Part shown: positions 17,690 through 26,562 of the stretch, piece by piece
Layout of the letters: each line of letters starts with the position of its first letter
Numbering within the stretch: position 1 is the stretch's first letter
Origin: Streptomyces sp. ML-6
GTDB lineage: Bacteria; Actinomycetota; Actinomycetes; Streptomycetales; Streptomycetaceae
Direction: 5' to 3'
Assembly (NCBI RefSeq): GCF_030116705.1
Contig: NZ_JAOTIK010000001.1
Span: 2,882,001 to 2,946,000 of the forward strand
Length of the DNA stretch: 64,000 nucleotides
The notes under the pieces: generated by a model
What the model saw: the letters and a program-made list of their open reading frames with translations, nothing else
Told to the model about the DNA's origin: nothing
The model's database searches: none
Translations under genes and position numbers: made by a program

Positions 17690-18118
17690 TCACTGCAGGG
17701 GCACGGTGATCCAGATGCTCTTGCCCAGTCCGTCCGCGTCGTCGCGCACGACGGCCGTGCCCCCGAGGGCCAGGGTGAGTTCGGTGACCGTGGCCAGGCC
17801 GCCGCCGGCCGCGCCGACGGCCGGTGCGTGCAGGGCGGGCCGGTACGGGTGTCGGTCGTGGACGCCGAACGCGAACGTGTCCGGGCCCGCCGCGTAGAGC
17901 ACGGTCACGTTGGGGGACAGCACGGCCGCGTGCCGGACGCTGTTGGTGACCAGCTCGCTGAGGATCAGCAGGGTCGGGCCGACGCTGGGGTGGTTCAGGC
18001 CGATGCCCCACTCGACCAGCACCTGCTCGGTGGTCTCGCGCGCCGTGCGGACGGCGGCGCCCATCGCGGGCAGGGTCAGCACGTGGCGCAGGGGCAGGGC
18101 TTCGAGCCGCTCCGTCAT
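17690..18118 (-). CDS. RsbW/SpoIIAB-like ATP-binding regulatory protein
   Basis: 142 aa from the ATG at 18118 (MTERLEALPLRHVLTLPAMG). HATPase_c motifs are present: N-box LILSELVTNSVRHA and a G-box-like VGAAGGGLATVTELT; the C-terminus is GKSIWITVPLQ. Such stand-alone kinases act as anti-sigma factors or partner-switch kinases in Streptomyces. The neighbouring upstream gene encodes a PP2C-type phosphatase with PAS and GAF domains, so the two could form a switch module. The frame is open for a further 77 codons upstream (GTG at 18349), but that part is degenerate Arg/Pro/Gly repeats, so the ATG start is preferred. Confidence 0.85.
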   Translation of the reverse strand: MTERLEALPLRHVLTLPAMGAAVRTARETTEQVLVEWGIGLNHPSVGPTLLILSELVTNSVRHAAVLSPNVTVLYAAGPDTFAFGVHDRHPYRPALHAPAVGAAGGGLATVTELTLALGGTAVVRDDADGLGKSIWITVPLQ

Positions 18119-18419
18119 GACTCGGACCCCCGCCGGGAGCCGGACACCTGCCGGGAGCCCGGGACTCGACGGGAGTCGGAGACCCGCTGGGAACCGGGGA
18201 CTCGCCGGGAGCCGAACGCTCGTCGGGAGAACCCGGCCTTCGCCTGGTACAGCGGAACCGGCACGACCACGGACCCCCTTCGACCCCGGGATTCCGGGGC
18301 GTCGCTGGACACCGGCACGCCCGCGGATACTTACAGACACACCGAACACAGCATGTAATTAATTGCATAATTTTGCAATTCGCTCATACCGGGGCCCACG
18401 CCCGGCGGGGTCGGGCCGC
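18119..18419. other. Gap with degenerate repeats and an AT-rich inverted repeat
   Basis: 18120-18235 carries degenerate CGCCGGGAGCC / CTCGCCGGGAG repeats. At 18361-18380 a perfect 7-bp inverted repeat (AATTGCA, 6-nt spacer, TGCAATT) lies in a very AT-rich patch, the likely promoter zone of the ATPase gene. The patch is 240 nt from the chosen start, so either the leader is long or translation begins at the upstream GTG. Confidence 0.45.
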
Positions 18420-20498
18420 TCAGCCCCGGTCGGGGGTGAGCCGTGCGATGAGCAGGGCGACGTCGTCGTCGTGGCCGGGGTGGCGCAGCACGGTCAGCAC
18501 CCGGTCGCAGATCGCCTCCAGGGAGTCGAAGGGTTCGGCGAGGAGGCGCAGCAGGGAGCCCAGGCGGACGTCGATGGGCTCGTCACGGGTCTCCACCAGC
18601 CCGTCGGTGTAGAGGACGAGGCTGTCCCCGGCCCGCAGGTCCAGGTTCGCGGTGCGGAAGGGGACGCCGCCGACACCCAGCGGCGCCCCGGTGGGCAGGT
18701 CCAGCAGCCGGGGGGCGCGGCCGGGCCGGAGCAGGACGGGCGGCGGGTGGCCGGCCAGCGCGACGCGGTACGTGCGGCGGTGCGGGTCGAGGGCGGCGTA
18801 GACGCAGGTGGCGGTCGTCTCGTGCAGGTCGGCGGTGACGCGGTCCAGGTGGTGCAGCACCTCGGCGGGGGCGAGTTCGAGGCCGGCGAGGGCGCGGGTG
18901 GCGGTGCGCAGCTGTCCCATCGCGGCGGCGGCGTTGATCCCGTGGCCCATCACGTCGCCGACGACGAGGGCCGTGCGGCCCTGCGGGAGGGGGATGGCGT
19001 CGAACCAGTCGCCGCCGATCCCGCTGTCCGCCTCCGCCGGCTGGTACCGGTAGGCGATCCGCAGGCCGGACGGCTGCGGGGGCCGGTGCGGGAGCAGGTG
19101 GCGCTGGAGGGTCAGGGCGGTGCCGTGCACGTGCTGGTACCAGCGGGCGTTGTCGATGCACACGGCGGCGCGGGAGGCCAGCTCGCAGGCCATCGCGACG
19201 TCGTCGTCGTCGAACGGCCGCGGATCGCGGGTGCGTACGAGGTCGAGCACGCCGAGGACCTGGCCGCGGGCGGTCAGCGGCACGGCCAGGTAGGAGTGCG
19301 CGCCCGCCTCCTTCATCAGGTGCACGGCCTTCTCGTTGCGGGCGATGCGGTGCAGGTCCCGGTCGGCGACCTCGGCCACGAGGACCGGGCGGCCGGTGGT
19401 CACGCAGCGGGTGACCAGGCGCTCCGCCGCGTAGAGGGCGGTCTCCCCCGGCGGGTCGGCGGCGAGCATGCCGGGGCTCTCGTGGCCGGCGGCCACGGCC
19501 AGGGACCGGAAGGCGTGCGGGCCCCGGTCGAGCGGGGCGACCGGCTCGGAGGCGGCCAGGACCGAGTCGAGGACGTCGACCGCCGCGATGTCGGCCAGCT
19601 CGTCCACCACCACCTCCGCCAGTTCGCGGGCGGTGAGCTCCAGGTCCAGGGCGGTGCCGACCCGCTCGGAGGCGCGGGCGATGACCGCCAGCCGCCGCCG
19701 GGCCTCCGCGGCCTCGAGGGACGCCCGGTGCTGCTCGGTCACGTCCGACATGATCATCGTGACGCCGAGCAGCCGCCCGGCGGCGTCCTCCAGCCGGTAG
19801 CACGACATCGACCAGGCGCTCTCGTGGCCGGGGTCGGCGGGGGAACGGCCGGTCATGAACCGGTCGCGCACGGAGACGCCGGTGGCCAGCACCCGGCGCA
19901 TGGCGGACTCGATCCCCTCGCCGTCCAGGAACGGCAGCAGTTCGCGGGGGCCGCGGCCCAGGTGTTCGGCGGCCGGCCGGCCGGTGATCCGTTCCAGCGC
20001 CGGGTTGACCAGCAGGAGGCGCAGCCCGGGGTCCAGCACGGCCAGCCCGAAGGGCGCCTGCACCACCAGGCGGGCGTGGAGCGCCAGATCGTGCTCCACG
20101 CTGCGCACCGTGGCCTCTTCGCAGACGATCCCCAGCGCGTACGCGTCGCCGTGCTCGTCCAGCAGCCGCATGTTGCGGAACTCCAGCCGGCGGGTGGAGC
20201 CGTCCTTGTGCCGTACGGGGAAGACCCCGGCCCAGCTGCCCTTCCCGGCCATGACGGCCGCGAACAGTTCCACGACCTGGTCCACGTGCTCCTCCGCGAC
20301 CATCAGCGTGGCCGCGTACTGTCCCAGCGCCTCCTCGGCGCTCCAGCCGAACAGGTCCTGGGCCTGCGGGCTCCACAGCGCGATCCGCCCGTCGGCACCG
20401 AGCACCACCGCGGCCACGCTCAGCGCGTCGAGCAGGCCGCCCGGAGCCGACGGGGCGTCCCGCTCCGCCTCCACCCGCCACGCATCCGACGCAACCAT
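18420..20498 (-). CDS. PAS-PAS-GAF-PP2C (SpoIIE-type) phosphatase
   Basis: 692 aa. A PAS domain spans about residues 20-140 (VLGADGRIALWSPQAQDLFG) and a second about 150-270 (GLAVLDPGLRLLLVNPALER). A GAF domain follows at about 280-450 (AADPPGETALYAAERLVTRC, HSYLAVPLTARGQVLGVLDL). The C-terminal SpoIIE/PP2C domain has Asp ligands in GIGGDWFDAIPLP and VVGDVMGHG. Such proteins dephosphorylate anti-anti-sigma factors in response to a sensed signal. The ATG at 20498 has a perfect AAGGAGGT site 7 nt upstream. It lies between bldA and the RsbW-like kinase gene, all on the minus strand. The cognate anti-anti-sigma factor is not in the window. Confidence 0.92.
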   Translation of the reverse strand: MVASDAWRVEAERDAPSAPGGLLDALSVAAVVLGADGRIALWSPQAQDLFGWSAEEALGQYAATLMVAEEHVDQVVELFAAVMAGKGSWAGVFPVRHKDGSTRRLEFRNMRLLDEHGDAYALGIVCEEATVRSVEHDLALHARLVVQAPFGLAVLDPGLRLLLVNPALERITGRPAAEHLGRGPRELLPFLDGEGIESAMRRVLATGVSVRDRFMTGRSPADPGHESAWSMSCYRLEDAAGRLLGVTMIMSDVTEQHRASLEAAEARRRLAVIARASERVGTALDLELTARELAEVVVDELADIAAVDVLDSVLAASEPVAPLDRGPHAFRSLAVAAGHESPGMLAADPPGETALYAAERLVTRCVTTGRPVLVAEVADRDLHRIARNEKAVHLMKEAGAHSYLAVPLTARGQVLGVLDLVRTRDPRPFDDDDVAMACELASRAAVCIDNARWYQHVHGTALTLQRHLLPHRPPQPSGLRIAYRYQPAEADSGIGGDWFDAIPLPQGRTALVVGDVMGHGINAAAAMGQLRTATRALAGLELAPAEVLHHLDRVTADLHETTATCVYAALDPHRRTYRVALAGHPPPVLLRPGRAPRLLDLPTGAPLGVGGVPFRTANLDLRAGDSLVLYTDGLVETRDEPIDVRLGSLLRLLAEPFDSLEAICDRVLTVLRHPGHDDDVALLIARLTPDRG

Positions 20499-20914
20499 CG
20501 AACGGACCTCCTTGCCCGCACCGGCGACCCTCCGGAGCGGGGCGGCTCCGCGCCTCGTCCGTTCCGCGCAGCCGTCCTCCCATCGTCCCCCCGCGCCCCC
20601 GCCCCGGCAGCTCAGCCACCGTGCGAGGGAAGCGGCGGAAGACGGACCGGAGCCGGACCGGAGCCGGGACGGAAACCGGGACGAAAGCCGAAGTGGACGA
20701 CGCCCCGGGCACCCGCCGCGGGGGCCCGTGCCGCATGGGTCGTACGTGCGGTGTGGATGGGGCGTGGGTTTCGTGCGTCGCCGACCGGGCACGCGCCGTA
20801 CGAGGAGGATTCCCGTCGCCCGTCCATGAGGGGTCCATGAGGGTGGGAAGTCGGGGGTGGGTCGGGGGCCGGAGGGCCGGGGCGGATCCGCCCTGCCCCG
20901 CGCCATGTGCGTAG
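20499..20914. other. Intergenic region between bldA and the phosphatase gene
   Basis: No gene seen in 416 nt. It contains degenerate GGACCGGAGCC repeats (20645-20690), a duplicated TCCATGAGGG motif (20823-20843), and a self-complementary GGGCGGATCCGCCC at 20880-20893 that could terminate bldA transcription 22 nt past its 3' end. Confidence 0.5.
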
Positions 20915-21000
20915 TGGTGCCCGGAACCGGACTCGAACCGGTACGCCCCCGAGGGGCAGCGAGGTTTAAGCTCGCCGTGTCTGCATTCCACCATCCGGGC
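20915..21000 (-). tRNA. bldA: tRNA-Leu(UAA), the bldA developmental tRNA
   Basis: 86 nt including an encoded CCA (20915-20917). The 5' acceptor GCCCGGA begins at 21000 and pairs with UCCGGGC at 20919-20925. The anticodon stem GCGAG/CTCGC encloses the loop CTTAAAC, with anticodon UAA at 20968-20966. The long variable arm and the T-arm GGTTCGAGTCC fit a class II leucine tRNA. In Streptomyces this tRNA alone reads UUA codons efficiently, so it gates translation of TTA-containing genes for development and secondary metabolism. Genes in this window that carry TTA are the SGNH hydrolase, the GT2 glycosyltransferase and the element's integrase. Confidence 0.97.
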
Positions 21001-21081
21001 CTGGCGCGCGGCTCCGCGTTGGCACATGACCCTAGCCGGGGACTTCCCCCGAACAGCGGATCAGTGGCGCGATGTTGTCTT

Positions 21082-21110
21082 ATTTTATTGATCGTTTGAG
21101 GGTGCGTCAG
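21082..21110 (-). promoter_or_regulatory. Predicted bldA promoter
   Basis: On the minus strand, CTGACG (21110-21105) and TAAAAT (21087-21082) are separated by exactly 17 nt in the most AT-rich patch of the region. Predicted transcription start is near 21075, giving a leader of about 75 nt before the mature tRNA. A second TTGACG lies at 21120-21115. Confidence 0.65.
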
Positions 21111-21478
21111 CACTCGTCAAAGGACATTGCCACATGCCTGGGCGGGGTAGCGGGCGCGCCGGGCGTGATTCCGGATTGACGTAAAGTCGCCGCACCCGGA
21201 CGGCGCATCCGCCGGGGCGCGACGGGGGCGCCGCCGGGGCGGCCGGAGGACCGGGGGAAACACCGGGCGGAGACCCGGTCGCGTGGTCCTCGGGACGGGT
21301 GGCCTAGGGGTCCGTGTCATACCGCAGGAGGAGACCGCGGGCGCTCCGGTGCGACTCAAGACTGCCCCAGGAACGGGCACGGGGGCTGACGTCCGGCGGC
21401 GGACCGGCGGTGACGATGGAAGGGTTCCGATCCACCCCCGGACGATGCCTCGGCCGGAGCCCGAACCAGGAGATTCCC
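21111..21478. other. Leader region of the ABC transporter operon
   Basis: About 370 nt with no supported gene. A TTGACG near 21174 is a possible -35 element for the transporter operon, but no convincing -10 partner is visible. Longer open frames here lack coding character. Confidence 0.4.
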
Positions 21479-22249
21479 GTGACCACCATTTCCACCGCAC
21501 CCCGCGCCACCACGGTGGCTGCCCGCGCCACGGATCTGTCGAAGGTCTACGGAGAGGGCGAGACCCGGGTGACCGCCCTGGACGGGGTCACCGTGGACTT
21601 CCCCCGCGGCGAGTTCACCGCGATCATGGGCCCGTCCGGCTCCGGCAAGTCCACGCTGATGCACTGCGTGGCCGGTCTCGACAGCTTCAGCAGCGGTTCG
21701 GTGCGGATCGGCGACACGGAGCTGGGCTCCCTCAAGGACAAGCAGCTCACCCAGCTCCGCCGGGACAAGATCGGCTTCATCTTCCAGGCGTTCAACCTGC
21801 TCCCCACGCTGACGGCGTACGAGAACATCACGCTCCCCATGGACATCGCGGGCCGCAAGCCCGACGCCGAATGGGTGCGCCGGGTCATCGACATGGTGGG
21901 GCTCTCCGACCGGCTGAGCCACCGGCCCACCGAACTCTCCGGCGGGCAGCAGCAGCGCGTGGCGGTGGCCCGCGCCCTGGCCTCGCAGCCGGAGATCATC
22001 TTCGGTGACGAGCCCACCGGGAACCTGGACTCCCGCTCCGGCGCCGAGGTCCTCGGCTTCCTGCGCAACTCGGTGCGCGAGCTGGGCCAGACCGTGGTGA
22101 TGGTGACCCACGACCCGGCCGCCGCCTCCTACGCGGACCGGGTCATCTTCCTCGCGGACGGCCGGATCGTCGACCAGATGCTGCACCCCACCGCGGACGG
22201 GGTCCTCGACCGGATGAAGGCGTTCGACGCCAAGGGCCGCACCAGCTGA
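21479..22249 (+). CDS. ABC transporter ATP-binding protein (MacB/LolD type)
   Basis: 256 aa. Walker A GPSGSGKSTL (about residues 50-59), Q-loop FIFQAFNLLPTLTAYEN, signature LSGGQQQRVAVARAL, Walker B IIFGDEPTGNLD and H-loop VMVTHDPA are all intact. These sub-family markers match MacB/LolD/FtsE-type ATPases. The GTG at 21479 (VTTISTAP) has AGGAG 6 nt upstream. It is 58 nt upstream of the permease gene and forms an operon with it. The pair most likely exports or extracts a peptide or lipid at the cell envelope. Confidence 0.95.
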   Translation: MTTISTAPRATTVAARATDLSKVYGEGETRVTALDGVTVDFPRGEFTAIMGPSGSGKSTLMHCVAGLDSFSSGSVRIGDTELGSLKDKQLTQLRRDKIGFIFQAFNLLPTLTAYENITLPMDIAGRKPDAEWVRRVIDMVGLSDRLSHRPTELSGGQQQRVAVARALASQPEIIFGDEPTGNLDSRSGAEVLGFLRNSVRELGQTVVMVTHDPAAASYADRVIFLADGRIVDQMLHPTADGVLDRMKAFDAKGRTS

Positions 22250-22307
22250 GCCCCGCCCTCCTCCGCGTCCTCCCCCGGAATCCCTCCCCATCCCAGGACT
22301 GACAGAC

Positions 22308-24836
22308 ATGTTCCGTACCGCCCTGCGCAATGTGCTCGCGCACAAGGCCAGGCTGCTGATGACCGTGCTCGCCGTGATGCTCGGCGTGGCCTTCGTCTCC
22401 GGCACGCTGGTCTTCACCGACACCCTCGGCAACGCCCTTCGCAACCAGTCGGCCAAGAGCTACGACGACGTCGCCGTCGCCGTCACCACCTACGCCGACC
22501 AGCGGGACGAGAAGGTCTCCGGCATCACCACCGCCACCCTGAAGAAGCTTCAGGGCCTGGACGGCGTCGACACCGCCACCGGCCGGGTCTCCGGCTTCGC
22601 CGGGGTCGCCGACCCCGACGGCAAGCTGATAGGCAACGGCTGGTCCAACACCGGCGGGAACTACTTCCCCGGCAAGGACGGCAAGGACCACGCGTACACC
22701 TTCGTCGAGGGCACGGGTCCGACCTCGGCCGACCGGATCGCGCTCGACAAGGAGACCGCCAAGAAGGGCGAGTACCAGGTCGGCGACCGGGTCCGGGTCG
22801 CCACGAACGGCCCGGTGAAGGAGTACGTCCTCTCCGGCGTCTTCACCACCGAGGACGGCGCGGTCAACGCCGGCGGCAGCCTGGTCCTCTTCGACACCGA
22901 GGTCGCCCAGAAGCTGTACCTGAGGCCCGGCGTGTTCCGTGAGGCCACCGTGTCCGCCGCTTCCGGCGCCTCCGCCGACGAGCTGCTGTCCGCGGTGAAG
23001 CCGCTGCTGCCCAAGGACGCCGAGGCCAAGACCGGCCAGGACCTCGCGGACGAGCAGGCCAAGCAGATCGAGAGCGGTCTGAGCACCATCAACACCATGC
23101 TGCTCGCCTTCGCCGGCATCGCCCTGTTCGTCGGCGTCTTCCTGATCGCCAACACCTTCACGATGCTGGTGGCCCAGCGCACCAAGGAGCTGGCCCTGAT
23201 GCGCGCCGTCGGCGCCTCCCGCCGCCAGGTCAAGCGCTCGGTGCTCATCGAGGCCGCCGTGGTCGGCGCGATCGCCTCGGTCATCGGCTTCGCCCTCGGT
23301 CTCGGCCTCGCCACCGGGCTGCGTTCCATGATGGGCATGTTCGGCGGGAAGATCCCGGCCGGTCCGCTGGTGGTCTCGCCCACCGCGGTCGGCTCCGCCT
23401 TCGCCGTCGGCATCCTGATCACCGTGGTGGCCGCCTGGCTGCCCGCCCGCCGGGCCGCGAAGATCCCGCCGGTCGCGGCGATGAGCAGCGTGCACGCGAC
23501 GGCCACCGTCAAGTCCCTGGTGCTGCGCAACTCGATCGGCGCGGTGCTCACCCTGCTGGGCTCGGCGGGGATCGTGGCGGGCGCGGCCAAGTCCGGGTCG
23601 GACGGACGGACCCTCATCGCCGCGGGTGCCTTCCTCGCGCTGATCGGTGTCATCGTGCTGATCCCGCTGCTGTCGCGGCCGGTGATCGCACTGGTCCGCC
23701 CGCTGCTGAAGCGGCTGTTCGGGGTCTCCGGCAAGCTGGCCGCGCAGAACGCGGTCCGCAACCCGCGCCGTACCGGCGCCACCGCCTCCGCGCTGGCGAT
23801 CGGCCTCACCCTGGTCACCGGCATCTCGGTGCTCGGCGTCACCCTCGGCCAGGCGGTCGACCGGATGACCACGGACAACGTCCGGGCCGACTACATGGTG
23901 ACGATGGCGAGCGGCGACGCGCTCGACGAGTCGGCGCTCGCCGCCCTGGAGAAGACCAAGGGCGCCTCGGCGGTCTCGCCGCAGCAGGCCACCTCGATCC
24001 AGGTCGAGGAGGAGTACCACTCCGCGTCCGCCGTCACCCCCGGTGCCTTGCAGCAGGTCTTCGCGATCGAGACCGTCTCCGGTTCGCTCGACTCGCTCGG
24101 CAAGGGCGAGATCGCCGTCGCCGAGAAGACCGCGAAGTCCAACGGCTGGAAGACCGGCGACACCCTGCCGGTGACGTTCGAGGACGAGAAGAAGGGCAAG
24201 CTGAAGGTCGGCGCCCTCTACAAGGGGAACGAGTTCCTCTCCCCGGTCCTGCTCCCGAAGGACATCGCCGACCAGCACGGCAGCCTGGCCAACATCCGTG
24301 AGGTCTGGCTGAAGATGGACGGCGGCGCGACCGAGGCCAACGAGCAGGCCGTGGTGGACGCGCTGGGCGACAACCCGGCCATGAGCATCATGGACCGTCA
24401 GGACATCCGTGACATGTTCGGCGGCTCGGTCAACCTCGCGATGAACATCATGTACGGGCTGCTGGCGATGGCCCTGATCATCGCGGTGCTCGGGGTCATC
24501 AACACCCTGGCGATGTCGGTCTTCGAGCGCCAGCAGGAGATCGGCATGCTGCGGGCCATCGGCCTGGACCGGCGCAGGGTGAAGCGCATGATCCGGCTGG
24601 AGGCCGTGGTCATCTCGCTCTTCGGCGCGGTGATCGGTGTCGCGCTCGGCATGTTCCTCGGCTGGGCGATCGGGCAGACCCTGTCGTCGGAGATCCCTGA
24701 GTACGCGCTGGTCATCCCGTGGGACCGGATCGCGGTCTTCCTGGTGCTGGCGGGTGCCGTGGGCGTGCTGGCCGCGCTCTGGCCGGCCCGCAGCGCCGCG
24801 AAGCTGAACATGCTGACGGCGATCAAGACCGAGTAG
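22308..24836 (+). CDS. ABC transporter permease (FtsX/MacB type, duplicated)
   Basis: 842 aa. It begins MFRTALRNVLAHKARLLMTV, with an N-terminal transmembrane helix then an extracytoplasmic MacB_PCD-like domain (about residues 45-250). A first FtsX block spans about 260-400 (FAGIALFVGVFLIANTFTML, RTKELALMRAVGASRRQVKR). A second extracytoplasmic domain follows, and a second FtsX block spans about 700-840 (RQQEIGMLRAIGLDRRRVKR). This double-FtsX architecture is common in Gram-positive permeases acting with a single ATPase. The strong bidirectional hairpin at 24858 ends the operon. Substrate unknown. Confidence 0.94.
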   Translation: MFRTALRNVLAHKARLLMTVLAVMLGVAFVSGTLVFTDTLGNALRNQSAKSYDDVAVAVTTYADQRDEKVSGITTATLKKLQGLDGVDTATGRVSGFAGVADPDGKLIGNGWSNTGGNYFPGKDGKDHAYTFVEGTGPTSADRIALDKETAKKGEYQVGDRVRVATNGPVKEYVLSGVFTTEDGAVNAGGSLVLFDTEVAQKLYLRPGVFREATVSAASGASADELLSAVKPLLPKDAEAKTGQDLADEQAKQIESGLSTINTMLLAFAGIALFVGVFLIANTFTMLVAQRTKELALMRAVGASRRQVKRSVLIEAAVVGAIASVIGFALGLGLATGLRSMMGMFGGKIPAGPLVVSPTAVGSAFAVGILITVVAAWLPARRAAKIPPVAAMSSVHATATVKSLVLRNSIGAVLTLLGSAGIVAGAAKSGSDGRTLIAAGAFLALIGVIVLIPLLSRPVIALVRPLLKRLFGVSGKLAAQNAVRNPRRTGATASALAIGLTLVTGISVLGVTLGQAVDRMTTDNVRADYMVTMASGDALDESALAALEKTKGASAVSPQQATSIQVEEEYHSASAVTPGALQQVFAIETVSGSLDSLGKGEIAVAEKTAKSNGWKTGDTLPVTFEDEKKGKLKVGALYKGNEFLSPVLLPKDIADQHGSLANIREVWLKMDGGATEANEQAVVDALGDNPAMSIMDRQDIRDMFGGSVNLAMNIMYGLLAMALIIAVLGVINTLAMSVFERQQEIGMLRAIGLDRRRVKRMIRLEAVVISLFGAVIGVALGMFLGWAIGQTLSSEIPEYALVIPWDRIAVFLVLAGAVGVLAALWPARSAAKLNMLTAIKTE

Positions 24837-24857
24837 CGGCGGGGCCCGCACACGGCC

Positions 24858-24900
24858 GGGGGCCGGTACGCGCAGCACGGTGCTGCGCGTACCGGCCCCC
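24858..24900. terminator. Bidirectional terminator, about 20-bp stem
   Basis: 24858-24878 and 24880-24900 are perfect reverse complements, so the RNA forms a very long GC stem with a minimal loop. It lies between the convergent permease and cfa-like genes. Confidence 0.85.
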
Positions 24901-24934
24901 GTTCCGTCGTGGGGCCTCCAGCGGTACCGACCGG

Positions 24935-26239
24935 TCAGCCGGTCGCGGACGCCGTCCAGTCGCGGGCCCGCAGCGGCATGCGGGAGGACCCGCCCTCCGC
25001 CGGACGCACCACGAGGATCTGGTTGACGCCGATCCTGTTGTGCTCGAAGGAGAGCGCGCAGGCGGCCATGTAGAGGCGCCAGACCCTGGCCCGCCCGTAC
25101 GAGGTCATCCGGACCGCGCGGTCCCACTGCTTCTCCAGGTTGGCGACCCACCGGCGCAGGGTCAGGGCGTAGTGTTCGCGGATCGACTCCACGTCGCGGG
25201 CCTCGAAACCGGCCTCCTCAAGGGCCGTCACGGTCCGTCCGACCGGGGCCAGTTCGCCGTCCGGGAAGACGTAGGCGTCGATGAAGTCGTCCACGTGGTA
25301 CGCGGACTCGTCCCGCTCCGGGCGGCGGGCGATCTGGTGGTTGAGGAGCCGGCCGCCGGGCTTGAGGAGCGCGTAGAGGCCGTCGGCGTACTCCCGGAAG
25401 CGGGCCGCGCCGACGTGCTCGGCCATGCCGATGGACGAGACGGCGTCGTACGGGCCGTCCCTGACGTCCCGGTAGTCCTGGACCCGGATCTCCACCCGGT
25501 CGGTCAGACCCTCCTCCGCGACGCGTTTCCTGGCGTAGGCGGCCTGTTCGGCGGAGAGCGTCACCCCGGTGACCCTGGCGCCGTACTCGCGGGCCGCGTG
25601 GATGGCCATCGAGCCCCAGCCGCAGCCGACGTCCAGGAGGCGGTCGCCCTCCTTCAGCGCGAGCTTGCGGCAGACCAGGTCCAGCTTGTCGCGCTGGGCG
25701 CCCTCCAGGTCCGCGCCGTCCGCCCAGTAGGCGCAGGAGTAGACCATGGACGGGCCGAGGACCAGTTCGTAGAAGTCGTTGCCCACGTCGTAGTGGTGGC
25801 TGATGGCCTCCTTGTCACGGCGCCTGGTGTGCAGGGCGCCGGCGCGGCGGCGGACCTCCTCGGGCGGCGGGGGCGGCGGGGGCCAGGGGCCGGCCAGTCG
25901 CAGCAGCCCCTTGGCGAAGGCCCGGACCCGGGGGTCGCGGGCCGGGTGGACCCGGTCCCCGGCGGTGTCGGGGCGTTCCCAGATCAGTGCGGCCAGGAGG
26001 TCCAGGGTCTCGTAGAGGTCGCCCTCGATGTCGATCTCGCCCGCCACCCAGGCGCGGGCCAGGCCCAGTTCGCCCGGCTTCCAGAGCAGCCTGCGCAGCG
26101 CGCGGCGGCTGCGGACGACGAGCACGGGTGCACCGGGCGGTCCTGATTCGCTGCCGTCCCAGGCCCGGATCCGGACCGGCAGCCTTTCTCCCAGCAACTC
26201 CTCGACGAGAGCGGTCAGCCGCAGCGCGGCGTCTGCCAT
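24935..26239 (-). CDS. Cyclopropane-fatty-acyl-phospholipid synthase family methyltransferase
   Basis: 434 aa. An N-terminal region of about 130 residues is followed by a Pro-rich linker (GPWPPPPPPPEEV). The SAM methyltransferase domain has ISHHYDVGNDFYELVLGPSM, then motif I LLDVGCGWGSMAIHAA and GVTLSAEQAAYA. The C-terminus carries RVWRLYMAACALSFEHNRIG, typical of Cfa-type enzymes. These transfer a methylene or methyl group from SAM to the double bond of membrane phospholipid acyl chains; the exact product (cyclopropane or methyl branch) cannot be told. The ATG at 26239 (MADAALRLTALVEELLGERL) has GGAGG upstream. Confidence 0.93.
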   Translation of the reverse strand: MADAALRLTALVEELLGERLPVRIRAWDGSESGPPGAPVLVVRSRRALRRLLWKPGELGLARAWVAGEIDIEGDLYETLDLLAALIWERPDTAGDRVHPARDPRVRAFAKGLLRLAGPWPPPPPPPEEVRRRAGALHTRRRDKEAISHHYDVGNDFYELVLGPSMVYSCAYWADGADLEGAQRDKLDLVCRKLALKEGDRLLDVGCGWGSMAIHAAREYGARVTGVTLSAEQAAYARKRVAEEGLTDRVEIRVQDYRDVRDGPYDAVSSIGMAEHVGAARFREYADGLYALLKPGGRLLNHQIARRPERDESAYHVDDFIDAYVFPDGELAPVGRTVTALEEAGFEARDVESIREHYALTLRRWVANLEKQWDRAVRMTSYGRARVWRLYMAACALSFEHNRIGVNQILVVRPAEGGSSRMPLRARDWTASATG

Positions 26240-26476
26240 GGCACACACCTCCGTGGTGGTGTTCCCGATGTGCCCGGGCACGCCCGGGCATGCCGCGGCC
26301 GCACCGGGTGCCGGGGGGGCACCGCGGCGAGCCGCATACCCGTCAACAGTCGGCGAAGCACGGCCCATCCCGCTACCGCGCAATGGAAGGGCAAAATAGC
26401 TGCGCATTGCACGCATCCCCCGCTGCGGCGACCGTCGGGACCCCGTGCCGCGCCTCGTCGCACGGGGCCGGATACG

Positions 26477-26520
26477 CCGAAGGGGCCGTCCGCACCACGG
26501 ATGGCGGACGGCCCCTTCGG
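26477..26520 (-). terminator. Strong hairpin terminator after ndh
   Basis: A perfect 17-bp stem (26477-26493 with 26504-26520), 10-nt loop, 43 nt beyond the ndh stop. The 323-nt gap 26240-26562 also holds the promoter zone of the cfa-like gene but no gene. Confidence 0.85.
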
Positions 26521-26562
26521 GGTCGTGCGGGTGTCTCGCGGACGAGTGGGTCCGCGAGCGGG

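Noticed and set aside
17690..18349. 219-aa version of the RsbW-like protein from GTG 18349
   Set aside because: The additional 77 residues are degenerate Arg/Pro/Gly repeats; the ATG at 18118 gives the standard family length. Not fully excluded.
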